Source: Numida meleagris (lineage: Eukaryota; Chordata; Aves; Galliformes; Numididae). From it: a stretch of DNA of 64,000 nucleotides. Shown here piece by piece: positions 1-13,000 of the stretch (its first letter is position 1; each line of letters begins with the position of its first letter). The notes under the pieces were generated by a model. The model made no database searches and was not told the origin of the DNA. It saw only the letters and a list, made by a program, of their open reading frames with translations. The position numbers and the translations under genes are program-made. The DNA lies in the NCBI RefSeq assembly GCF_002078875.1, contig NC_034415.1, positions 23,336,331-23,400,330 on the forward strand, written 5' to 3'.

Positions 1-462
1 CTGATCTGTCCCATAACAATTTCTACCAGCTTTCATCACAGTCGCTGACAAAAGGTTCTCCATTTCATTATAAAAGACAATGAGATACCTTACTCTCCTA
101 ATCTGTTCCAGTAGAAGAAATCAAAACCACAAACCCCACTGAGAAATTGTCTTCCATAAACTTGAACTTTGATACATACAAGCTCAGGTTTCCAGAATAG
201 AACTATCATTTCGACAATTGCAAAAACAAGCCCAGCTTATGCTCTTAGGGCAACACACAAGGCAGCTTTTTAGACTAATCTGTGCTGTTGGGTCTATAAA
301 GTTATGCATAGAATTCCCCTGTATTTTCTGAGGACATAAGGAAAGGAGATTAAGGAGTTGATACAATTGAAGAGAAATTGCAAGTGTACCAACAGTGTTT
401 CCTGGCACATATGCAATCAGTCTTCTAGTTCAGTAAAGAAAAAAACTGATTAGATGGTTTTG
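1..462. other. Unannotated AT-rich sequence
   Basis: No gene, RNA or recognisable repeat is visible. Open frames on both strands are short and show no domain-like composition. Confidence 0.6.
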
Positions 463-571
463 AGATTTTTTTGTGATTTTTTTCTGTTTGTTTTTTTGGG
501 GGAGGTGGTGGTGGAGGTAGCTTGTTTTTTGGGGTGTTTTTTTGTTTGCTTTTTGTTGGTTTTTTTTTTTA
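463..571 (+). repeat. GT-rich low-complexity tract
   Basis: Runs of T are interrupted by G blocks. A G-rich core around 500-522 carries repeated GG doublets (GGGGGAGGTGGTGG and onward), and a T-run of about 12 closes the tract. This is simple-sequence DNA. The core could fold as a weak two-tetrad G-quadruplex on this strand, but nothing else suggests a function. Confidence 0.75.
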
Positions 572-939
572 CATGATATGAGTATTTTTTCAGAAGCAGT
601 GCATCATTCAGAAACACCTTTTAAAATAAAAGTGCATCCCCATTCTTGGAGTGCTTGATTTCACCAATCCCATCTCTGTGCCTTTACTTCAGCCTCAGTC
701 TGCTGCTCCTCACACAGGTGCTGATCTCATCTAGGCAGAGACTATTTGGGAGACAGTTATTTGGATTAGAAGCAAGTGTGATACACAGCTGATGACAATC
801 TGTGCATTGCTGGCATTTGAGAGGAGACTACTACATCCAGTAAGTCACTTAAATTTGTGCTTCACTTTGACTTCAGTAAACTACTCACATTTTCAAGATT
901 AAGCAAGTGCTTCACTGGTCTGAGACCACAATATCCCAT
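572..939. other. Unannotated sequence
   Basis: Unique-looking DNA of mixed composition. No gene or repeat is recognised. Confidence 0.5.
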
Positions 940-1045
940 AATATAACAGAGTAAAGGTAAGTAGCCTATCTTACAGTGATGTAAATCTAAAATAACTCCA
1001 GCTAAATCCAAAGGTTTCTCCAGATTTATACTGACATGAAAACAA
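940..1045. repeat. Possible ancient amniote interspersed repeat
   Basis: The stretch reads like a decayed copy of an element common in reptile and bird DNA: an arm of the type ACAGTGATGTAAATCT, then AATAACTCCA, then a roughly complementary arm CAGATTTATACTGACATG. The two arms around 973-988 and 1021-1038 are imperfect inverted copies of each other. I know the pattern from general experience of amniote genomes but cannot assign a library name. Decay is heavy, so confidence is limited. Confidence 0.35.
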
Positions 1046-4000
1046 GCGCTGACCTATTGTATTCAAAAATCCCTACAGCCACTGTATTCAGTTCTTTATA
1101 TTACAAGTTCATTCCTTGCTTTCTCGACAGAAATGCCTATAAAATCATTCTGCACGTGAGCTATATTGGCTCAGAATATCAAGTAACACGGGATTCAGCA
1201 GGTCTAAGAATTATGCAAAGACTGTTTTAATCAGCTTAATGTTTAAAACAAATTGGTTTTAAAAAGTCTACAAAATGTGCAAAAAGAGTTGTTTGTGTAC
1301 CAGCAAATTAACAATATTTTTTCTGTACAGCTAAGGCCTGAATACACTGGGAATTATAAACAGACATTCCATGAGGAAAAACAAGCAGCATAATCAGAAA
1401 AATGTGGTCTTGAACCGTGTGTGTGAATTTCCACATCATTCTGTGTGTAAATTAGAATTAGATGAGAGATGGAGGGAAGGAAAACAGAACATTTGAAGGA
1501 AGCTGGAGACATAAGACTCAATACAAAATATGGGCTGGACCCACATCTGAAGGGTCAATTTTGCTACAGTTAGTGGAGACATCTGTATATTTCGTATTGC
1601 CTAAATATACTCCAATTCAAAACAGCATTGCCTTAAAGTTGTCTTTTTCATTGCTAGTTTTCATATGTATAGCATACCTTGCTGCTGTTGTAGATAGATG
1701 AGTTATGGGAAATGAGCATTTACTATTGTGTTTACTGCCTCCAACAATCTTATCAACTATTTGGAGCAACAAGTCAAATTAGCATTATTTATAATTACCA
1801 ACAACCTTTTTATTCTAGGAGTCTCAAAAAAGTTGGTTTGAAACCAGTGAAACCAGTTCTAATCTAGGAGTGTATTTTTTTTCCTTAATTTTTCTACAGT
1901 TCAGAGACACAGATGGGAGAATGTTCCTCACTCAGCAATGAATGGCAATATCTTCATACATGACTTTCCAGGCCATTTCACTGAGTGTTTTGCAGGTATT
2001 TGATTTCATTCCTCGACAAGTGACCCAAAACTTCAAGCTGGGTTACTTGGGAGATAGGCATTGTCTCTGATGTCCTTGAGTAAAAAAAAAAAAAAAGTTA
2101 TTTCCTAGCCTATGATTCTTCCCTTTTTCTTTACAATGGCATTTTGGCCTTATTACTTATTAGGATCAGAAGCAAAACATCCATATCCTTATAAATTAGA
2201 AAATGTTTAATAAGAATGAGCTTAAACAAATTTTTATTATAATGAAAGGATTAAGGTGCATGATAGCATTAATATTTAGGAAAAATTAAACAAAATTGCT
2301 TTTTATCTGCTGCAAACTATGTTAAATATTTAATACGTCACATTATAGAGGCACCACTTCAAAGGGTATGACAACCTTTCTATTATGAATCTTCATTTCA
2401 GCAGTTCAGACTTAGTTGGAAAACTTCTGACAGCTGAATCTTAACACAATGTGCAGGTTTTCTAGGCAGTTAGAACTGACACAAGCTTCTGAACTGCACA
2501 GAAGTTCTACAGCAGAAAGCCCTGCAAAGAGTGGGTCTAAAGAGGCCGTCTCTTGTGGGCTCTACTGACCCAGCACATGGTTTATTTAGAAGGGCGCTCT
2601 GAGTTTAATTGTTCTGGAGCTTATGGGAAGTCTTCTTTGTTGCTTTGGAGTGTCTGGTTATATTTTTAGACAGGTTTAAAACACCAGAAGTCATGCAAGT
2701 ATTCTGAGATGGTAGAAATGTGATTTTTCAGAAATCTAGCAGCAGAAAACTTCCATATCAGTATTATGAGATGCAAATTCTGGCTCTTAAATTAGAATAA
2801 ATGAATATAAACATTGCTTTATAAATAAAAAGATGCATTAAATCCTGATAGAAGCAGCAATATGCTTCTGAAACAAAGCAAACAATTTTCTGCACCGTGA
2901 AGGCCTGGAAAATTTCATGCTTTATTTTTTAAAGCTCCTAGAGAAATCTGAAAAAAATAAGAAATAAACACCTCAACTCGAGATGGACCTGCATACCAGG
3001 CTATGTATTGGATGTAGTTTTAAAGTAATAAAGTAACAGCGTAATGTAGTAAATTTGGTAGAAGATTTTTCCTCCTTTCAGATCACTGAACTGAGAAGCA
3101 AACAATGAAAAAATTCTGAGTTTGCTCCAAAGCTGATCCTTACAATGACCTTGAAAAAAAAATCTATTATCCTTTGCCTTTATCTCTCCTCCTGTAAAAT
3201 GCGATAATAAACACTAGTTAAGCGTTATATTTTTATCTTGGGATGGAACTCAGAGTGGAAGACAATGAAATGTTACAACCACCTTGGTTAGAGCTGGCTG
3301 ATCTCCTGAAATCAGCCTTCTCCTCATGTTGCACAAAACCCCAAGCAAAAATACATAGCTCTTCAAAACCTGTCAAGATCTTGTTATTTACTTGTTTTAA
3401 AGCCCTTATTCCAGTGCAGTTGACTTTCATTTTTATCCTCCCAAGGCAATTGTTTCCATCTACATGCACAGCCAAGGCAGCTATTAGCTATTTGACTGAA
3501 TAGTACTTCCAGAGATATCCTTCCAGCCCTGTGTACAATCCAAGTGTGGCAGCACCATTTGAACTAGGAGTAATTTTTTTTTTCCTTTCTTTTTTAGAGA
3601 AGTTCTATAGAGTAGTTTATTCATTTGCAATTATAAACTTCGCAATTTGCTTATTACTACTGTGCAAATTAAATGTGTCTTCAGCTTCTGAATACAGCTG
3701 AGTTCCCATGTCTGCACAGTCTACTTGTTGTCAAGGAACTGTTTTCTGAAGCGCAAATCTTGCATTCAAGAAAAGAAAAAAAGAAATGAGAAGAGCAGAA
3801 GTCAAACTGTCACAGACACAGCAGTCACTACTTGCATCCAGATTTTCTGACTCTGGCCTACATTCGCCACAGCTGCCACAAAAATGGGAAGCCTGTGTAT
3901 TTCAGCATCTTCCAGTGTTATATTCTGAAAAACACCTTGCAGAAAGTGAAGGTAAAAAATGGGTGTTCAACACCCCTGGAGGTCTAAGTTTCATTTTCTA

Positions 4001-5779
4001 TGAGCAACACAGTAAAAAGATACTATTTTAATACAATTAACTTAATTTTAATATTGTTTAATCTTGTCTTCAGTAACTATTGTGCTATGTGTTGGAGGGC
4101 TGTGACATTTTTAATTGCTTATAAAATGACTTTTACACTAAAAAAAATGTTTGGATACCAACATAAGAAGTGCATAGGGAGTGTAGTTTCAAAGTAGAAT
4201 TTAAAATATCTCTACTTAAAGATTCATCTTCAGCATTTCAATAAACTGCTTTTATTGAGGCATTAGTGACCATTAACTTCTCATGCATGTGGCTCATGCT
4301 GTCAGGCAGAACATATTAGTGGTACTTGTAAATGTTGTCTGTGAATATATACACCACTTGTGCATCTGCTGTAAAGCATCCCAGCTTCACTTACCAGAAG
4401 GCTTTCTAAGCCTTGATCCACATTTTTGGGTGGCTTGGAGAGAAATAGCTTTTATTAATTACATGTTGAGTTAAAGCTATAAACGCCCTTTATGTTAGCA
4501 CAAGATTTTGGCAGCTGATGCATCTTTCTCTCATTGCACTGTACAAGAATTAGAACCTTGTAAGGAGATTTATAGCAGCTTTGAGGTTTTAAACCAAAAT
4601 AGTCTAACAACTTTTAAAATTAAAAAAAGCCATGCAGCTTCAACTGTAAACATTAAGGTACTGAAACAATATATATATTTGGACAGCAGAAATTTCATAT
4701 GCAACCCCCGCCCTCCCAGAGAAAAAGGGAAACAAAACAAGAAATCTACAGCAGATGAGTGAGTCTGTTGAAATGCAACCACCGTGCCATTTCACTGTCA
4801 CCACTTCTCCCTCTCATACACACACGCAGCGCTTTGAGTGTGCTGAAGGGTTGGTAGGAAATGGTTTTCCTCGCAGGCAGAGTTTCAGAGGAAGCCACAC
4901 AGTGGCAGTACTGGGAATGTAAATGCAGCGCTCTATTGTGCAGCAAGATTAAGAGTCTTTAAGGAGCTAAAATACTGTTTCCTATGTATGGTTAAGTTCA
5001 GTGTTACTTTATATAGACGACATCCTGGTTTCTATTGCTCTAAGACTAGAAGAAAAGCACACAGTCAACATGTAATTTATTTCCTTCTGTAATTTTAGTA
5101 TCAAGAGGCCTCAGACACAGAGTTAGTCACACATTTCACTCTGGGCTACTATTTTCTCTCCATTTTTATCCACACTTTCATTTCCTCTCTTCTGATATGT
5201 TTCTGAAGCCCAGCCTAAACTTGGAATTCTTTGCCAAAATAAAAGGAGAAGTAAACAAACTGAAGAAGCATCCCCCACGCACAAACAGACACACACCACA
5301 GACATTTGTGATTCATCTGGCTTATTGGTTTCTGTACTTCCCTAGTACACGGATACGAGTTGAAGAGTATTAGAAATGACAAATCCAGAATGTTCTGTTC
5401 ATTTTCACAGTATTCGGAGAGTCCTGTCAAAGAACACCAGCCACACAGGTCACAGATACTAACTTCTAACGTAAGGGTATCTCATATCAGGGCAGGTAAG
5501 GGAATACTTTAGAATAAATCTGTGAGATTCACAGCTACAGAAACAGAAAAACACAATGACTGACTCCCACGCAGTGCTTTAAGATGTTTTTCAAATATTG
5601 ATAAGCGCTCTTCCCTATGCACCCAGGTTCTTTACTGGCAGATCTACAGCTTAGCATTCCCTTTTAGACTGATGCACAAAACTCCAGCCCCATGCTTACT
5701 ACTAGAGATAATGACACAAAAACAGGGCTACACCTGTTACAAATTTCCAAAAGAACAGCTATTTGTACATTATTCTAAC
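1046..5779. other. Unannotated AT-rich sequence, no gene seen
   Basis: About 4.7 kb of mostly unique DNA. A poly-A run of about 15 lies near 2082-2096. Open frames here (for example plus-strand frames starting near 1462, 3243 and 3786) are under 90 codons, unlike any family I know, and lack convincing splice or initiation context. No RNA gene or transposon is recognised. Confidence 0.6.
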
Positions 5780-5880
5780 CAATGGCTGGTACTTTGGTAC
5801 TGGGACAAATAAACCCTTAATTAGCAATGGCACAGCAGTGCCAATTAGCTTTCCTCCAGGTGACCATTTGGTGACCATTC
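5780..5880. promoter_or_regulatory. Candidate cis-regulatory motif cluster
   Basis: Seen directly: AATTAGC occurs twice (5819-5825 and 5843-5849), flanking a GGCAC-AGCA-GTGCC hairpin. Immediately after, GGTGACCATT occurs twice with an 11-base period (5859-5868 and 5870-5879). On the minus strand the second pair reads TGGTCA-5 bases-TGGTCA, close to the direct-repeat-5 geometry bound by retinoic acid receptor heterodimers, apart from the first base of each half-site. AATTAG is a homeodomain-type core. An enhancer role is inference: the motifs are short and no conservation data are available. Confidence 0.25.
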
Positions 5881-7289
5881 TCAGTACAACATGATGACAT
5901 GCCTAAGTGCCAAGATTGTATCTATTAACTCACTTTTAGCCCCATGTGTTCTACAGACATAATGTAACAGTTACCATAACCTTATATGCACAAGGAGTGT
6001 GACACAGCACAAAAACAGAAAACAGTCTTATTTTTACAGAAGACCACACTGTTTGTAATCATCTGCCTATTTATACCCATGACTCTCATCTAAATCAATT
6101 CCTTCATTTCACTGGGTGCACAAACAGTATTTCCTCTAATTGATTCTTCCTTTTAAAGAAATATCAGACTTCTGACTGCAGGGGTTAACGCCCAGTAAAT
6201 TTGAGTACATGTCCTTTCTTGCTTACCTTGACTTAGCTTTTATTGACAGAAAATGAAGGTGAAGCCCTTCTGACAGCCCCTGCAGCTGCACTTCTCCCCT
6301 TACTGAGTCACTCCTCAAGTTCACAAAACCCATGTGAACCAAAGACTTCCCAGGCAGGATTTGCACTGTAATCCCCCCCACCAGCACCCCCAGAACAACA
6401 AGAATCTGTTATGAGGGCCCAGAGAATTATGTTTCTGTATTAATAAAAACCTACACACAAACACACACATGCTGTATGACTCTGCTCCAATGACTGAATG
6501 ACATTTAAAAAAAAAACACAGAAGCATTGAACTATCCAGTAGAATAGCAGATGGGGAAATTTTCTTCTCCTTATCAAAGATAAATTATTGTATCACTGCT
6601 GGTCTCAAAGCCACGAGGTACCAGTGCTTTTTAACTACACTGAGAAAAATATTAGGAGAGGATTTTTATCAAATATTAAAAGGCATGGTAAATTATTTCA
6701 GCTTGAATATTCCTCAATTTCTTTCTATAGTGACTCTATCCTTTCAAGTTGAATCTCTTTTTATCTGAAGCTGCAATGGTCTTCCCTATAAATTTGCTGA
6801 AATGTATCACACACTCCCAATAAACTGCTCTGCAAAATTCTTTGTAGAATGAGTACAATCTTTTTTATATCAGACTGAGCAATGGTGAAATCTTATTTAA
6901 GAGACTAACATAAATAATTTTCTTCCTCAATAGCAACTCCCAATTAACTTGAGAACTTCAGAAAGTTACTAATTTCACCATCTGAAATCACTTTCCTGGT
7001 GAGTCCAGCAACCCAATGCAAATTTAAATGGATCGTCTTACAGGGATTTGGGAGCTGGTAAAGCATCTTAATGGTCAGTGCAAATAGAGCACACTGACAT
7101 GTCAGTCTCCCATCTGCAGCGTGAGAGAGATGCAAGCATCTTTTTTCATGTCCTTGTTGTATTAATTCCAAGATTTCTAGGCATTTATTGGTCAATTAGA
7201 TGTGTATTGTTTTTCTTTTTATTTTAAAAGGAAACAGAGGATATCCATCATCCCCATAGCATGGTACCACAGCAATTCTTCCCCATAGG
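5881..7289. other. Unannotated AT-rich sequence
   Basis: Unique-looking DNA with a small CA-rich patch near 6452-6470. No gene, RNA or clear repeat is seen. Confidence 0.6.
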
Positions 7290-7800
7290 GGAGGCTGTAG
7301 CGATTGGAAAGACCAACGCGATGGAAAAGGCATTACAAAAGAGGTGGAAGGACCAGCACAATAGCAAGGAGCTACAAAGGAAAGGAAGTAGATTGCTCAC
7401 CCATATCGGAAGATTCTGGGTTCACAGGGAAAAGCTTCCACCAAGGGGGGATCTCCAGAAAGAGATCCTTCCTCAGTGGCAGTCAGCCCTTAAATGAGGC
7501 CTAAGAGGGGTGGAGCCAGGCTCACCAGGCTCAATTGCCTTCACCTGTGCTCCCAGGGCTGAGTGGGTCTTTCCTCCAGGTGCACAATCAGTGGTTCAGG
7601 CCGTGACTCAGCAGTTCCCATACAGAGGCAAAGCAGCCACAGCTTCCAGCTGCAGAAGGGCACCACAGCCCCTCAATCTGATGATTATAAAAGGGAAGAC
7701 TTGGCCACTTATTTCAGAGTCAAAAGCATAAAATCATGCACCCACACCAGATTCTATGGTAGTGGAATGCCTCCACTTTGCCTCTCATGACAGGAGAGGC
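7290..7800 (+). mobile_element. Possible solo LTR (endogenous retroelement)
   Basis: This block is visibly richer in G and C than the DNA on either side. It carries a good TATA box (TATAAAAG at 7686-7693) about 100 bases before a possible 3' end, the layout of an LTR with U3, promoter and a short R-U5. A TG at 7296 preceded by GAGGC and a CA at 7791-7792 followed shortly by GAGGC are possible termini, but the flanking bases do not form an exact target-site duplication. No second copy or retroviral coding region lies in the window, so it would be a solo LTR. Its edges are uncertain; the GC-rich character continues weakly to about 7950. It could instead be another repeat class or unique DNA. 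Confidence 0.35.
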
Positions 7801-9938
7801 CTGGCCACGTGGCTGTCCAGGATAGAGCTTGGAACAGGCGGTGCCACTCAACTGCTGCAGGCTCCAAGGAACTGCTGCTTGCCTACAAACCCACAAGTTG
7901 CACCTATCAGTGCCAATTGCTGACACAACGTTGTAAGAGAAGAGGATAACCATTTATAAGGTTTTGAAACCCTTAACCTTCCTGCACATGCTTACAGCCT
8001 GAGAGGAGGGCTTTATAACAAATGTGCACAAGCTAACTGGCTAGTCTTGCACTTTTATTGGAGGAACAGTGCAAGGAAAGGAGAACAAGCAGGAAATCAA
8101 TTTTGCCATCCCCATATGTGACACTCATCCCTAAGAAGATGATTCAAAACGGAACTGCATGTGCATGCTCTGCCCAGCATGGAAGCACAAAGGCCAGCAT
8201 TTCAGCTTTATTTATAACCAACAAATATAATGCCCTGTGGCTGCACACACGACTTCAGCTGCACAGCTCACCCGCAACTCATCTATATACATGATACAGA
8301 TAAGCCCCAGACTTTGTAGCAAGTACTGGAGAGACTCCGTAGCTACCAACAAAACACAAACTCCAAATTCCACCAGAGTTTTACTAAGAGAAAGTGATGA
8401 TATACACAGAGCACTAACAAAGGGGCTGGTCTGTTGAAACCTATTTCAACGGCTCATCTTCCAAATGGATCGTATTCAAACCAAGAGACAGCACCTTTCA
8501 GTTCCCTCATGCAGCACAACTCTTCTCCCCAGAATGACTCTTACTTTCCACAGGTAGGGAACTGTCAGCAGAGCCACCAGCTTCCCACTGAGAGCCCAGA
8601 GCCTCACCTTCCCATTAGACCAACCATCTGACAGCCAGTTATCCTGCCTGAACAGTACTACACAGAAAGACTGGAATTAATATTTGCTGCCAAAAAAATA
8701 TTGGATACTTTCTAAATCACACTAGGGGAACTTGCTAGGTTTTCAATCTCAGATACTTAATACAGTGAAGCAGGAAGACATTTCACTTTCAAGCTAGAAT
8801 TCAATAATCCTACTTGAAGCAGCTCAAAAAACAAGTTTTAACCACTGCCTCAGCATCTAGAGATACAGGAAAGATCTTTATCATTAAAATTTAATTCTCT
8901 CAAACCAATGGCATATCATACAAACATTAATTCATAAATTAACCTTTGTAATCTCAGCATTAAAAAATATAGGATTTTATATTTTGTTGTTATATGCAAT
9001 TGTAAAACCATGTGAGAAAATTCAGGACACAACATCTAACATTTTAACATTATTCTTACATTATCAACAGGCATAGTTACTGCTTATTTTTTCTACAGTT
9101 CTCATTTCCCACAATACAGCAAAAATGTTTATTTTCCATTATATTGAAAGAAATTGAACTCGTTGCTTTGGCTTTTACCATAGCACTGCAAATTTCAAGT
9201 GGGTGGTGATATCCATTTCACTTTTGTCAGAAGTTCCCAGTGAACAGTTCCTCATCACATTTTGTCTGCACTGAATGTTGTTGTTGTTTCTTTCATAGAA
9301 AGTGAATGAAAAAAGTTGTTCATGAACCAAACATTTAAAAATATTAGATTGGTCATTACAGCTAACTTCTCCTAAAATTTTATTTCTGATATACAACAAA
9401 AGGACAGTATGTGCAACATATAAATTCAACCGATATTATGGTTGGTTTTTTGGTGCCGTTTAAATATGTTGAAGGATCTTTAAAAATGCAAGACTCAGTG
9501 AAAGAAAGCAAAAATTTAACATAACTATACTGTCCTGATGCATTCTCAATTATATTGCCATAGATTATTACATCTTGTTAAATTCAACTTGTCTAGCACT
9601 CTCCAGACCATTAAAACATTCTTAAAGAGACGTTGCATTTTCTGATTACAGTTTTTGGGTCTTATTTGTATAGCCTTGTGTTAACAGACTGATTTTCAAG
9701 TACATTTCTTGGTGACACTCAGCTTTGTCAGTGTAGGGCTCTTACCACTAAGTACTTACGACTGATAAATGCCATTCTTAACTGAGGTGATTTTCATTCT
9801 GCTTCGCTCCATTAGTTCAAAGTACAAAATTGCAATGAAAAGCTGCAGTGTCCTATTTGGTAGTTTGACTCTGCTTTGAGTTCACTGCTGCCTGTATTTC
9901 TCTAACTTATAAACTCAATCTGGGGGAAAGCACTTCAA
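7801..9938. other. Unannotated sequence
   Basis: The first 150 bases remain GC-richer and may belong to the preceding repeat-like block. After that the sequence becomes AT-rich. Overlapping plus-strand frames at 8058-8631 are short and low in recognisable content. No gene is recognised. Confidence 0.55.
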
Positions 9939-9939
9939 T

Positions 9940-9983
9940 TTATATATATATATTTCTTTATTTTATATATATATATATATATT
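9940..9983. repeat. (TA)n microsatellite, two blocks
   Basis: Two alternating TA tracts are separated by a short T-rich spacer (TTTCTTTATTT) and followed by a T-run. Tracts like this are length-variable and can extrude as cruciforms. Confidence 0.9.
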
Positions 9984-9988
9984 TTTTT

Positions 9989-10010
9989 CCCTGACCTGTC
10001 GAGGTCAGGG
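9989..10010. other. Perfect 9-bp stem hairpin with TGACCT/AGGTCA arms
   Basis: CCCTGACCT, a GTCG loop, then AGGTCAGGG: the arms are exact reverse complements. The arms hold nuclear-receptor half-sites TGACCT (9992-9997) and AGGTCA (10002-10007), arranged as an everted repeat with four bases between. It directly follows the TA tract. A binding-site role is inference from motif shape. Confidence 0.6.
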
Positions 10011-13000
10011 TCTCACAGTTTTGTGAACACTTCGTGCAATCAGTTCCACCAAATGCCCCTCACTTGAGGAAGAATAACCTGTTTCAGGATGGGATGCAGC
10101 ACACAGCTGTGGTCATATTTTGCATCCATTCAACTCAATTCCATGGACTGCAGCAGGTTAAAAAAGCTACGTTTCACTTCTTTTAGACTTCCAACTGCAA
10201 AGTTCATTGTGATTTGCACTAGAGTGAGTGGAAAGTATTTTCAGGCAGCATCACCTTTTTAAGATTTCTAATTTCTCACCAACACCCCCATAATTATTTA
10301 CTGTAGACCAAAAATGTACCTAGTAGAAATAGACTGGTTTGTTTCCTACATGCTTCAAACCTTTCATGAATAAAGTAGTACCAAGGGTAACCTTTCATGA
10401 ATACAACCTTAGGGATCACAGAGTGCCCTCAATCAATGCAGGGAACTCATGTTGACAGAGTATATGGGAAACAGATTGAGGTATTAAAGCACATAGCCTC
10501 TGGTGTTTTAGTTGTAAATACTATAACTATCAAATATTTAGACTCTTATGTAAGCAGTATGCCATTTTTTAAACAGTTACTGCTTGGAATAAATCTTTAA
10601 GGACGGAATTTTCAGAAGTGCTCAGTATTGGCCTAACTTTGCTCTTACTAAAATCAATCATAAAATTTTCACAACTCTGGAAAAAGGCTTTGTCTATTTA
10701 TATGTTCCATGGCACTAAGCACAATAAGTCTTGATCATGACTGGAGCTTTTGGACTCCACTGTAATCTAAATAAACTGATATATAGGAAATCAGTGAGAT
10801 AGTCATAAGGAAACGCACACATATATATAAAATAGCCAGGTTTTTAAAATGATGGCTTCACAGTCACTTGGAGTTGCTTATATTTTCTCTGAATCTTAAT
10901 ATTCATTTGCTTCTTTTATATTAATGTAATTTCCTTGTTATTAACTTCCCCCATATAACTTCATGAGTCTTAAATTTCCAGTACAGTATCCAATCAGTAA
11001 AATATAACTTGCTTTCTTGCCACAGACTATTCCCATTTCATTTACACAAACGCATTAGTGTAGGGATGCAGTTCATAGCTTTATAAAGCAGAAGGTAACC
11101 TCTCATCTATTTCCAAAGGCTGTTGCTGATAAGAGATATATAACCTGCTTTATATTTCCAGGAATAATTACTTTGGGTCAGTTGGAGAAGGGAGCATTTG
11201 TTTTTTATGGTTTTGCAGACCCAACCACTCTGTTTTGTAATTTATAATATACACACAAACGCTAATTTACCCAGGGATCAGCACTGGAGGCAGTTGTTTT
11301 ACCTTCACATACATACTCTCCCCAAAACTACCTAAAACATCTTATTTTCTTTCAAAGAACTTCAGTAATATCAAGATAAAACTCCTGCTCATCACTTAAT
11401 ATGAAATTTTAAAAGCTCAGTAAGGTAATGTCCTTTTCCCTATTTTCTCCAAGTGAAAAGCTACAAGTTATTGAATTTGAGTCTATGGTTCCACAGATAG
11501 CTCTCTAGGTATTTTCTTAGCAGCTATCCTCATTCCCTAACCACTGTTTCAGACATTTGTTCCCACCTTCCTCCACTCCTCCAGTTGCAGCCATACAGCC
11601 AGTCAGTTTCGGATCTACGGTGAAGCAGACCAAGACTAAACTCTCCTTCTCTAAAAGACGACTTTTAACCATGGCCATGGCGACCCTATACAGAGCTGCA
11701 CCAGCACAGCAGAGGGAGTGGCTCTAAGCAGACAGGTCTGCACCTGGCAAAAACCTGCACTGCCATACCCCTATGTATTCAGACAAAACATTTCTGAACC
11801 TCCAAAGGCATTCTTACCAGATGCCTCAGAATAAAAAGAAAAAAAAAAAATGAAAAGAAGCATTATAAAACTGGCAAAGGCACAAATTTCCAGAGTATCC
11901 AAGGTTGTAAAATAGGCCAAAGAATTAAGTAATGATAACAACATGTTCATCTTCTTTACCTAAGTTGATATTATCAGTAACCCTGCCCCACCATATATTC
12001 TACAGTAAGCACTACTAGTCTTTCAGATTAGCAAGCCATATATATATTTAGTGCTGTATTCTCAAACTGTTTCACCACAAATGACAGCTCATTCCACAAA
12101 CAGCTTATCTTATGGCTAAAGATATATAAATACATACTAAAAATGCTGTTGGAAGTCTCTGAATGTATAATACAGCCTGATAGACATGGTAGTGGTTGTA
12201 ACACTGCATTGTAGACAAATGTTAAAGAAACTTGGCAAGAAACAACACGTTTTAGCTACTCAAAATTCAGATTTTCTCAGTCTTGTCCCTTTCTGATGAA
12301 TGGAACATATGGGAGTATTGTTCATAAAACTTGCATTGCTTTTCTCCATGTCTACCAAAATTCTTCATCATGACAATATTTACCAAGTTGCATATAGATT
12401 CAAATTTGAATTAATTACCTAGATTTTTTCTGTACTTCCAGGTTTATTGCAAAAAGGAAAACACTTCAGAAGCAATGTGTTGTGAGAATTTAACAGTAGA
12501 TGTTATAGCAACAGAGGTAGTGGAGTGCTTGCTGGCGAAGGCAGCTATCCAGTTAAAAGCTATCAATGCTAAGTGAGATAAAAGACGGGAAAGAAAGTGA
12601 TGGCTTTGCCAAGAAGCAGTTTAAAATCTGACATTATAAACAAAAGACGTGTAAATCTAGACATAAATCTTCTCTTGTACATTGAAGCCTCCATAGCATT
12701 TGTGCTAGCATTATTACTTACATACAAACGTTTCCTGAAATACAGTATCACAAGTGCAGAACAGCCTTTAACCTTGTGTTCATCCACTCAAGAACCACGT
12801 TATTTATTATCCTTTATCCCTTAATTATGGGGACTTCACCTACTGCTCTCTGCTCATTTGAAATGCAGAATAAAATACAATAGATGTCTGAAGACTTAAC
12901 AGGTGTCAACCAGATATTTGCCAGCTACCACTACTATTCTACTGGGAGGAGCTGCTTTTCTATAAATACTAATTAGACTTCTGCACATGATCTTGCTGAA

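Noticed and set aside
11671..11727. ACCATGG start with an 18-codon frame in a GC-richer patch
   Set aside because: Too short and without any transcript evidence.
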